DNA of 15,159 nucleotides, from the NCBI GenBank assembly GCA_030824295.1, contig JAVBYA010000320.1, positions 1 through 15,159 on the forward strand. Reading direction: 5' to 3'. The DNA is from Bacteroidota bacterium (GTDB lineage: Bacteria > Bacteroidota > Ignavibacteria > UBA10030 > UBA8401). This document shows positions 6,670 through 13,941 of this stretch, piece after piece; the first letter of the stretch is position 1; every line of letters begins with the position of its first letter. Below the pieces are notes generated by a model. That model was not told the origin of the DNA. It searched no databases and was given only the letters and a program-made list of their open reading frames with translations. The translations under genes were made by a program, and so were the position numbers.

Positions 6670-7251
6670 ATGACCCAAATACGATATTTCCAGATAGGGA
6701 TGGCGGTGTTGCTCCTGGCAGGCATCGCGGCGGTCCTTTTCTTCCGGAACACTCCGGTAGGGACCACAGTCGATCAGCCTCCGGTACTCTCCGTTCCGGC
6801 ACCGTCAAACGAACCGTCCAAAGCGAATGTCCATTCATCCTATGCTCAACAGGTCGAACAATTGAAGAGATCGGTGGAACAGGATCCGAAGAACACGGCA
6901 CATCTCGTCTCGCTCGCGCAATTGCTGATGGATGGTCACAATGTAGAGGAGGCGATCGGGTACTTCGAGCAGGCCGCTGTTCTGCAGCCCGGCAATGATT
7001 CTCTTCTTCTCGATTTGGCCGTCTGTTATTCCAAGGTCGGGCGGTCGGACCGTGCAATGGAAGTGACGGACCGCATTTTAAAGAAGGATGCACATCATGT
7101 CCGTGCTCTATATAATAAGGGGGCGTTGCTGGCTTCCTCCGGCCGCACGAAGGAAGCGGCCATAGTGTGGAAGCGGCTGATGGCCGTTGCACCGAAGAGT
7201 GAAGAAGCGAACACTGTTCGGGGTTACCTTGCATCACTGGAGAAGCCGTAA
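6670..7251 (+). CDS. Membrane-anchored TPR protein
   Basis: A 193-residue protein: an N-terminal membrane anchor at 7-25, a Pro/Ser-rich linker to about 55, then three tetratricopeptide repeats at about 76-107, 110-141 and 144-175, with typical small residues at the packing positions (for example EEAIGYFEQAAVLQP and KEAAIVWKRLMAVAP). The TPR part most likely faces the periplasm. TPR proteins of this size and topology occur beside multihaem cytochromes, some as haem-ligation factors (NrfG/CcmH-type). A role in maturation or assembly of the downstream cytochromes is therefore plausible but not shown, since no haem-lyase motif is visible. It begins three bases after the cytochrome b-like gene and is followed without a gap by the 20-haem cytochrome. 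Confidence 0.85.
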   Translation: MTQIRYFQIGMAVLLLAGIAAVLFFRNTPVGTTVDQPPVLSVPAPSNEPSKANVHSSYAQQVEQLKRSVEQDPKNTAHLVSLAQLLMDGHNVEEAIGYFEQAAVLQPGNDSLLLDLAVCYSKVGRSDRAMEVTDRILKKDAHHVRALYNKGALLASSGRTKEAAIVWKRLMAVAPKSEEANTVRGYLASLEKP

Positions 7252-8880
7252 ATGGTCCGGCTGCGTGCGATCGGTTCGTTGCTGTTCCTTTCCATCGGAC
7301 TCTGCTCAGCGCAGATCTCTCCCGGTGATCTATCGGAACCGCATAAGGACCTGGAAGGGATCGGGAACTGCACGCAATGCCATACCATGGGGAAAGCACT
7401 TTCCAATGACAACTGTTTGAAATGCCACACAGAGATCGAGTCCCGCATCACTGCAAAGAAAGGCTATCATGCCGGGGTGAGATCCAAACAATGTGTAGAA
7501 TGCCATAAGGAGCACCATGGACGGAATTTTCGGTTGTTCCGTTTGGATACAGCGACGTTCGATCATGCGCAGACCGGCTACCGGTTGGAAGGGAAACATG
7601 CCGCAGCGAAATGCGCCGATTGTCATCAAAAAGGAAAGATCACGGCGAAGGATATTGCCGCTTTTTCGGACAGCCGGAAGGAACGGACGAAACTTGGACT
7701 GAATACTGCATGCCTTTCGTGCCACACCGATGAACACCGCGGACAACTGAACAGGGAGTGCACGCAGTGTCATACCATGAACGGATGGAAACCGGCTTCG
7801 AAATTCTCCCATGCATCGGCACGGTTCCCGTTGGAAGGTGCGCACGGTCCGCTGGCGTGCACGCAGTGTCATAAGAAGGAGGCGGGGGAGGGAACACCGA
7901 CACGGTACGTACGGCTGGAGTTCGCTTCGTGCAGCGCCTGTCATGCCGATCCGCACAAGGGAAAGTTCAAACAGGAATGTGCACAATGCCATACTTCCCG
8001 TTCATGGCATACCGTCAAACCGTCGGTCTTCGATCATGCGTCAACGCAGTTTCCGCTCCGGGGGAAGCACGCTCTGCTCAAGTGCGAACAGTGTCACCCG
8101 AAGGATCCGCGGACGCGCAACCCCAGCGGTGATGTTGGATTCCATATCACAAAATTCAAGGAATGCACGAACTGTCATGGAGATGCGCATGCGAAGCAGT
8201 TTGCAGGTCGTAAGGACGGGGGCACCTGCAGTGCGTGCCATACGGAACAAGGATTCGCTGTGACCACATTCTCCGCTGCGGACCACCGTTCGACACGCTT
8301 CCCGCTGATGGGAGCGCACAATGCCGTACCGTGCGTGAAATGCCATCAGGAAGGGAAGGTATCGGCGAAAAGCACCAGACAGTTCCACTGGCAAGGCGAA
8401 CTGAAGTGTACCGAGTGCCATGCCGATATCCACCGCGGACAGTTCACCGGCAGGATGACCAACGGCTGCGAAACATGTCATACCACCGATGCATGGGATG
8501 CACTGCGGTTCTCCCATGCATCAACGAAGTTCCCGTTGAACGGTAAGCATGCGGCCGTTGCCTGTGTGAAGTGTCACGCGCTGAAGGATGGCGTGCCGCA
8601 GTATACAGGAATGAAGAGTGCCTGCAGTGATTGTCATACGGATATCCATGCTGGACAGTTCGCAACACAGCAGGGAACGGAATGCACGAAGTGTCATACC
8701 GAGCAAGGGTGGAAGTCGCTGGTGTTCGATCATAACACACAGGCGAAGTTTGCGTTGACCGGGAAGCATGAGAATGTCCGGTGTGAAAAATGTCATACGG
8801 CAGCGATGATCAACAATATCCGAACGATCAAGTATACACCAATGGAGGCGGCATGCATCGATTGTCATCCGGCTCAGTAA
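7252..8880 (+). CDS. Exported c-type cytochrome with 20 haem-binding sites
   Basis: A 542-residue protein with signal peptide 1-20 (cleavage expected at CSA-Q). It has 20 CxxCH motifs, first Cys at 40, 55, 81, 121, 154, 170, 203, 227, 243, 278, 305, 326, 361, 386, 406, 438, 458, 478, 511 and 535, about one haem per 26 mature residues. From 154 on they form repeated three-haem modules: CxxCH-x-D-x-H-x-G/K-Q/K-F, a second CxxCH followed by F-S/D-H and F-P-L-x-G-x-H, then a third CxxCH. The extra His residues are likely distal ligands, giving bis-His low-potential haems. No lipobox and no membrane helix are seen, so a soluble periplasmic carrier fits best. GGAGAAG inside the TPR gene serves as ribosome site. 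It differs from the next two cytochromes in its N-terminus and lacks their C-terminal cap, so it probably fills a distinct place in the chain. Confidence 0.95.
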   Translation: MVRLRAIGSLLFLSIGLCSAQISPGDLSEPHKDLEGIGNCTQCHTMGKALSNDNCLKCHTEIESRITAKKGYHAGVRSKQCVECHKEHHGRNFRLFRLDTATFDHAQTGYRLEGKHAAAKCADCHQKGKITAKDIAAFSDSRKERTKLGLNTACLSCHTDEHRGQLNRECTQCHTMNGWKPASKFSHASARFPLEGAHGPLACTQCHKKEAGEGTPTRYVRLEFASCSACHADPHKGKFKQECAQCHTSRSWHTVKPSVFDHASTQFPLRGKHALLKCEQCHPKDPRTRNPSGDVGFHITKFKECTNCHGDAHAKQFAGRKDGGTCSACHTEQGFAVTTFSAADHRSTRFPLMGAHNAVPCVKCHQEGKVSAKSTRQFHWQGELKCTECHADIHRGQFTGRMTNGCETCHTTDAWDALRFSHASTKFPLNGKHAAVACVKCHALKDGVPQYTGMKSACSDCHTDIHAGQFATQQGTECTKCHTEQGWKSLVFDHNTQAKFALTGKHENVRCEKCHTAAMINNIRTIKYTPMEAACIDCHPAQ

Positions 8881-8903
8881 GAACGATCAGGAACAGATGC
8901 ACC

Positions 8904-11495
8904 ATGCGGTCTGCCGGACTGCAGTTCCGCACAGCGGCCGTTGTTCTGTTCTTCCTGTCCGTCTATGCGGTGCCGGCCGGTCTCTTTGCGCAAGGTTCTC
9001 CGCATGGGCCGCTCAAGCAGCAATGCACTGATTGTCACACCACCGCTTCGTGGAAGGACCTTGCGGTCCCGATGAAGTTCAGTCACACAGCGACCGGCTT
9101 CCCCCTGCAGGGAGCGCATGCCAATACCTCCTGCCTGCAATGCCATACCGCGAAGCGCTTCGCCGGCACCCGCACGGACTGTTACTCGTGCCATCAAAAG
9201 GATTTTGCCGAAGCGCTCGCTCCCAACCATCAAAAGGGACTCTTCTCCCGCGAATGCACAACATGCCATTCCAATACCAATTGGCGGCCTTCCTTGTTCG
9301 ATCATGCGAAGACCAATTTCCCGTTGTCAGGCTCCCATGCTTCGGTGGAATGCTCGTCCTGTCATGTGAACGATCGGTTCAAAGGACTCCCGGCCGATTG
9401 CTTCGCGTGTCACCAACAGGATTATGCTGCGGTCAAAACACCGAACCACGCCGCGGCGCAGTTCGACCGTGATTGTTTGACTTGTCATTCCACGTCCCGG
9501 TGGCAGCCGTCTTCATTCGATCATCAACGGACATCCTATCCGCTTAGCGGTGCGCACCGTACGGCGGAATGCTCATCGTGTCATACACAGGGGCGGTTCA
9601 AAGGGACCGCACAGGATTGCTACAGTTGTCACGTCAAAGAATACAATGCTGTTGCCGCACCGAACCACCGCACCGCACAATTCGACAGGAATTGTCTCAC
9701 CTGCCATACGATGAACAGTTGGACCCCGTCCACATTCGATCATGCAAAAACGGAGTTCGCTCTGACCGGCGCGCACACTGCAGCGGAATGCTCGAAGTGT
9801 CACGGGAACGGTTCATTCAAGGCCGTTTCAAAGGAATGTTTTCCGTGTCATCAAAAAGATATCGCCACACTGCCGGCACCGGACCATATCAAGGGACAGT
9901 TCTCCACCGACTGTCTCACGTGTCACACCACCGCCCTCTGGAAACCTTCCACCTTCGATCATGCGAAGACGAACTATCCGCTGCAGGGAGCACACCGTGC
10001 AACGGAGTGTGCAAAGTGCCATGTGAACGAACAGTATAAAAGCCTGCCGAGCGATTGCTATACGTGTCACCAAAAAGAGTTCACGGACGTCACGGTGCCG
10101 AATCATCAAACAGGACAACTCTCACACGAGTGTCTCGACTGCCATACCACGACCGTGTGGAAACCCTCGACCTTCGATCATAAGAAGACCCTCTTCCCGC
10201 TGGCGGGGGCACACATCTCTGTTGATTGCGCCTCGTGTCATTCCAATGGTCAGTTCAAAGGACTTCCTTCGACCTGCTTTGCGTGCCATCAAACCGATTA
10301 CACCTCGGTGACCTCGCCGAATCATGTGGCCGGACAGTTCTCGCAGGATTGTCTGTCGTGTCACACCGTCACCGCATGGAAACCGGCTTCCTTCAATCAC
10401 AGCGCCACGCAATTCCCGCTGACCGGTGCGCATGCTGCGGTTGCATGTGCCAGCTGTCATGCGAACGGGCAATTCACAGGGATCTCCACGGCATGTTTCA
10501 GTTGTCATCAGTCCAATTTCAACAGTGTGACATCGCCGAACCACGTCACGGCCCAGTTCTCGCATGATTGTCTCACGTGTCATACGAATGTTTCCTGGAA
10601 ACCGTCCACATTCAATCACGCAGTGACGGCATTCCCGCTCCTCGGTGCACATACTGCGGCAGGATGTTCTTCGTGTCATACCAACGGTCAGTTCAAGGGA
10701 CTTCCTTCGGACTGCTACAGTTGTCACCAAAAGAACTTCACGGCAGCCGCCTCGCCGAATCACGTTACGGGACAATTCTCCCATGAGTGTCTCACGTGTC
10801 ACACGAACACTGCGTGGAAGCCCTCCACATTCAATCATGCATCGACCAGTTTCCCGCTGCTCGGGTCACATGCCGCGGTGTCGTGTAACGATTGTCATAA
10901 GAACGGACAGTTCAAAGGGACCACATCGGATTGTTACACCTGTCACCTCACCGATTTCAACGGTGTCACGGATCCGAGCCATGTTGCCAATCAATTCGAT
11001 CACAATTGTCTTTCCTGTCATTCGATGAACGGGTGGACCCCCGCCACGTTCGATCATAATACGTCCGATTTCCCGCTGACCGGAGCCCATCGGACGGCCT
11101 CTTGCACCAGCTGTCACAAGAACGGTACATACTCCGGAACGACCACCGATTGCTATACGTGTCATACGGCGGATTATGCTTCCGCGGCAAGTCCTGCTCA
11201 TGCCGCGGCCAATTATCCGAAAGCATGTTTGTCATGCCATAACACCGCAGCCTGGAAACCTTCCACATTCAATCACACACCCTATTTCCCGATCGGGGCG
11301 GGGGATAAACACCGGCCCGGACGTTGGACGACCTGTGCGGACTGTCATACGAACCCGGCGAACTTCAAGGTCTTCTCGTGCATCGACTGCCATGAGCACA
11401 ACAAGACGAGTATGGATAATGAACATCGTGGGAAGGCCGGCTATGTCTATGAGAGCGCTTCGTGTTACCGCTGTCATCCCACCGGGAGAGAGTAA
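8904..11495 (+). CDS. Exported c-type cytochrome with 34 haem-binding sites in repeated three-haem modules
   Basis: The frame is open from 8790, but the ATG at 8904 gives a clean signal peptide (1-29, cleavage at LFA-Q), follows AGGA at 8889-8892 and avoids overlap with the previous gene; this makes an 863-residue protein. It has 34 CxxCH motifs: ten three-haem modules and a final four-haem cap. Modules 2-10 are each exactly 73 residues, with CxxCH at module positions 1, 33 and 49 and conserved single His at 17 (F-D/N-H), 28 (G-A/S-H) and 65 (usually P-N-H). That gives one spare His per haem, which predicts bis-His coordination. The C-terminal cap ends in CYRCHPTG. No lipobox or membrane helix is seen. 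Haem density is about one per 25 residues and the length suggests an extended wire-like molecule. Location, periplasm-spanning or surface, cannot be decided from sequence. Confidence 0.94.
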   Translation: MRSAGLQFRTAAVVLFFLSVYAVPAGLFAQGSPHGPLKQQCTDCHTTASWKDLAVPMKFSHTATGFPLQGAHANTSCLQCHTAKRFAGTRTDCYSCHQKDFAEALAPNHQKGLFSRECTTCHSNTNWRPSLFDHAKTNFPLSGSHASVECSSCHVNDRFKGLPADCFACHQQDYAAVKTPNHAAAQFDRDCLTCHSTSRWQPSSFDHQRTSYPLSGAHRTAECSSCHTQGRFKGTAQDCYSCHVKEYNAVAAPNHRTAQFDRNCLTCHTMNSWTPSTFDHAKTEFALTGAHTAAECSKCHGNGSFKAVSKECFPCHQKDIATLPAPDHIKGQFSTDCLTCHTTALWKPSTFDHAKTNYPLQGAHRATECAKCHVNEQYKSLPSDCYTCHQKEFTDVTVPNHQTGQLSHECLDCHTTTVWKPSTFDHKKTLFPLAGAHISVDCASCHSNGQFKGLPSTCFACHQTDYTSVTSPNHVAGQFSQDCLSCHTVTAWKPASFNHSATQFPLTGAHAAVACASCHANGQFTGISTACFSCHQSNFNSVTSPNHVTAQFSHDCLTCHTNVSWKPSTFNHAVTAFPLLGAHTAAGCSSCHTNGQFKGLPSDCYSCHQKNFTAAASPNHVTGQFSHECLTCHTNTAWKPSTFNHASTSFPLLGSHAAVSCNDCHKNGQFKGTTSDCYTCHLTDFNGVTDPSHVANQFDHNCLSCHSMNGWTPATFDHNTSDFPLTGAHRTASCTSCHKNGTYSGTTTDCYTCHTADYASAASPAHAAANYPKACLSCHNTAAWKPSTFNHTPYFPIGAGDKHRPGRWTTCADCHTNPANFKVFSCIDCHEHNKTSMDNEHRGKAGYVYESASCYRCHPTGRE
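9255..11225 (+). repeat. 219-bp in-frame tandem modules (nine units) in the 34-haem cytochrome gene
   Basis: First-haem codons of successive modules fall at 9255, 9474, 9693, 9912, 10131, 10350, 10569, 10788, 11007 and 11226, an unbroken 219-bp step with no insertion or deletion. The units have diverged at many third positions, so the amplification is not recent, but modules 6-9 are visibly closer to each other than to the rest. A shorter first module (9024) is 231 bp. Confidence 0.95.
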
Positions 11496-12310
11496 TGGTG
11501 AGACCTCTCACGATACTATGTTTGGTGATGTCCGGGTTCGTATTCGGACAGGAGTCGGTCCACGGTCCTCTCCGGAATGAATGTTCGGACTGTCACTCCA
11601 CAGAAGGGTGGAACGTCCTTCGGCAGCCGCTGAAGTTCGACCATGCCTCAACGGCGTTCGTACTGTACGGACAACATCGCACAACGGAGTGCCGACAGTG
11701 TCATACGACCCTCCGGTTCCGCGGTACTCCGATTCAGTGTCTGCCGTGTCATCAGCAGGATTATGACCGGTCGGTTTCTGTGAACCATCGTGCCGCAGGA
11801 CTCTCCGCTGATTGCACCCGGTGTCATTCCGGCGATGCATTCTCGTGGCGTTCCAGTTTCGATCATAACAAGACGCAGTTCCCGACCAAGGGGATCCATG
11901 AAGCGGTTGCCTGTTCACAATGTCATGTGAACGACCGGTATGCGGGAACACCGAACACCTGCGTTGCATGTCATCTGGATGATTACACAGGGGCGAAGCA
12001 GCCGGATCATATCACCGCACGCTTCCCGCAGGAATGTGCACAGTGCCACCGCGCCCTCACATGGAAGCCCGCGACGTTCTTTCCGCACGACCAGTATTTT
12101 CCGATCGGAAGCGGAGCGAAACATCGTCCCGGACGATGGAATGAGTGTTCCGATTGTCACACCGCTGCGCCGAACTATGCCACGTTCGAGTGCATCAATT
12201 GTCACGAACATTCCCGGTCCCAAATGGACAGTGAACACCGGAACAAGAGCGGTTATGTGTATCAAAGCACGGCATGCTATCGGTGCCATCCAACGGGTGA
12301 TGACGAATGA
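11495..12310 (+). CDS. Exported c-type cytochrome with 10 haem-binding sites
   Basis: The open frame extends to 11462, but the ATG at 11495 overlaps the previous stop (TAATG), follows GGGAGAGAG and gives a good signal peptide (1-18, before QESVHGPL), for 271 residues. Ten CxxCH motifs start at Cys 30, 67, 82, 107, 140, 156, 181, 218, 233 and 261. Two three-haem modules (77 and 74 residues) are followed by the same four-haem cap as the 34-haem protein: HRPGRW, C-x-DCH, F-x-C-I-x-CHEH, MD-x-EHR, GYVY and CYRCHPTG. The N-terminus (HGPL, then C-x-DCH) is also shared. It is effectively a short version of the 34-haem protein with eight modules fewer. Encoded directly before the barrel, it is a candidate for the cytochrome that sits in or at the barrel. 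Confidence 0.95.
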   Translation: MVRPLTILCLVMSGFVFGQESVHGPLRNECSDCHSTEGWNVLRQPLKFDHASTAFVLYGQHRTTECRQCHTTLRFRGTPIQCLPCHQQDYDRSVSVNHRAAGLSADCTRCHSGDAFSWRSSFDHNKTQFPTKGIHEAVACSQCHVNDRYAGTPNTCVACHLDDYTGAKQPDHITARFPQECAQCHRALTWKPATFFPHDQYFPIGSGAKHRPGRWNECSDCHTAAPNYATFECINCHEHSRSQMDSEHRNKSGYVYQSTACYRCHPTGDDE

Positions 12311-13932
12311 ATGAAGGTCGAATGAGAACGGTGCGGATCACACTGTTGGTCCTGGCGGTAGTCCTCAGCGGCTCTGCCCAGACGATGGAAGAACTCCGGT
12401 ATGCCGTATCCTACATTGCCGCTTCGACGGTCTACATCAATGCCGGCAGAGAAGGGAATCTGGCCGTTGGTGATACGGTGATGGTCTTCCGCGCAGGTGA
12501 ACAGATCGGCAGGGTGCTCATCGCTGCCGTTTCCAAGCGTTCCTCATCTGCATCCATTGTGGATCAATCCACACCGATCGCGGTAGGCGATGCGGCGGTC
12601 ATCCGTAAACCGGTCCGGGAGATCGCTGCACCGGAACTTCCGATCGCGCAGATCCCGGCTGACACGCTGAAGCGGTCAACCTCCGCAACGGTGTCTGTGC
12701 CGGAGCGTGATGTGAAGCGGGAGAACATCGTATCGGGCAGAGCGGGAGTGCAGTATATCGGCGCATTGGCGGACGATTCCCGCCTGAACCTCAGTCAGCC
12801 ATCCGTCCTGCTCCGCTTGAACGTTCAGAATCTCTACGGCACCGGAATGGTGTTCTCCATGTACGGGCGTTCATACTACGATCTCTCCGATATCTACAGC
12901 CGCTACGGCGGTGCCGAGCGTCTGAAGCATCGTCTGTTCGACTTCTCGCTGCAAATGAACGATCCCGCTTCCGCGTTCGGATACGGCGTTGGCAGGATGT
13001 CGTCCGAATTCGTCGGCGGTATGGGGACATTCGACGGCGGCCAGTTCTTCTTCCGGTTCGGGGATGTTACAGCAGGATTCCTGACCGGTGCAAAAGTGCA
13101 GGAACGCGGACTGCAGGTGGACGGTGAAGAGATGAAAGGTGCATTGTTCATCAATCTGAAGACCGGACCGGATATCCTGCATCAGTACAATGGAACGTTC
13201 GCGTACGGCAGACAGATGGTGCAGGGGAGACTCGACAGGGAATTCCTGTATCTGCAGAATTTCGTGATGTTCGGTCCGGCGCTCTCCATCTATGAAAGCT
13301 CTGAGATCGAGCTCAATGATATCGACCGCGGCGTCAAGCAGCGGACGTTCAAATTGTCGAATACCTTCCTTTCGGTCAATTATTATCCGGTGGATTGGCT
13401 GTCGACCAATGTAGGATTCGACGGTTCCCGTTCCGTCTATCTGTTCGAATCGATGAAGAGCTTTGCGGATACATTGCTGGATAAGAACATCATGCAGGGG
13501 TATCGCGCAGGCGCCACGTTCCGGCTGCCGTATTTCATGTCCGTCTCCGGGAATCTTTCCTACAGAACAAAGAAAGGGGATGCGCGGGATGCACGGACCC
13601 TGAGTGCATCCTACCGCATTGCGGATATCCTGGGAAGTGAGATCGGCGCCGGTCTCCGCTATGCGGACATCATCGGCGTCTATTCGGACGGGAAGAATCT
13701 GACGGTGGATGTGGACAGAACCTTATTCAACGCGCTCTCACTCTCATTGCGGTACGATTATTATCACTACACGATCCTCTCGCTGAAACAATCCTACACA
13801 ACGCATACGGCAACGGTCAACAGCAGCTACCGCTTTTCCCGGAGTCTCTATTCCTCCCTGGCGGTGGATGGGATCATTGATAACACCATGAACAGTCTCC
13901 GTATCTATGCGGAGATCGGTGTTCGCTTCTGA
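12307..13932 (+). CDS. Outer-membrane beta-barrel protein with periplasmic SH3-like domain
   Basis: A 541-residue protein with signal peptide up to about 24 (SGSAQ). Residues 30-100 look like a small SH3/FlgT-like beta domain (VYINAGREGNLAVGDTVMV and IAVGDAAVIRK are its two GD turns). A Pro/Ala linker runs to about 138, then about 400 residues of alternating polar/hydrophobic strands rich in Tyr, Gly and aromatic girdle residues, ending in IYAEIGVRF, with the C-terminal Phe typical of outer-membrane barrels. The ATG at 12307 overlaps the 10-haem gene stop as ATGA; ATG at 12322 with GAAGG ahead is an equally good start. It has no CxxCH. Position right after three exported multihaem cytochromes suggests the porin of a porin-cytochrome conduit, analogous to MtrB or OmbB in role; I see no sequence evidence of homology to either. 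Confidence 0.85.
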   Translation: MNEGRMRTVRITLLVLAVVLSGSAQTMEELRYAVSYIAASTVYINAGREGNLAVGDTVMVFRAGEQIGRVLIAAVSKRSSSASIVDQSTPIAVGDAAVIRKPVREIAAPELPIAQIPADTLKRSTSATVSVPERDVKRENIVSGRAGVQYIGALADDSRLNLSQPSVLLRLNVQNLYGTGMVFSMYGRSYYDLSDIYSRYGGAERLKHRLFDFSLQMNDPASAFGYGVGRMSSEFVGGMGTFDGGQFFFRFGDVTAGFLTGAKVQERGLQVDGEEMKGALFINLKTGPDILHQYNGTFAYGRQMVQGRLDREFLYLQNFVMFGPALSIYESSEIELNDIDRGVKQRTFKLSNTFLSVNYYPVDWLSTNVGFDGSRSVYLFESMKSFADTLLDKNIMQGYRAGATFRLPYFMSVSGNLSYRTKKGDARDARTLSASYRIADILGSEIGAGLRYADIIGVYSDGKNLTVDVDRTLFNALSLSLRYDYYHYTILSLKQSYTTHTATVNSSYRFSRSLYSSLAVDGIIDNTMNSLRIYAEIGVRF

Positions 13933-13941
13933 CAGATCATT

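Noticed and set aside
6668..7399. 243-residue minus-strand ORF opposite the TPR gene
   Set aside because: No domain, no ribosome site, and composition of a shadow frame; the plus-strand TPR and cytochrome genes explain the region.
8790..8903. Earlier start codons for the 34-haem cytochrome (8790, 8853)
   Set aside because: They overlap the end of the 20-haem gene and bury the signal peptide behind a polar extension; the ATG at 8904 gives a normal export signal.
10122..10838. 238-residue minus-strand ORF with regular repeats inside the 34-haem gene
   Set aside because: It is the antisense shadow of the 219-bp modules; the repeat rhythm comes from the CxxCH codons. The plus-strand frame has a signal peptide and complete haem motifs.
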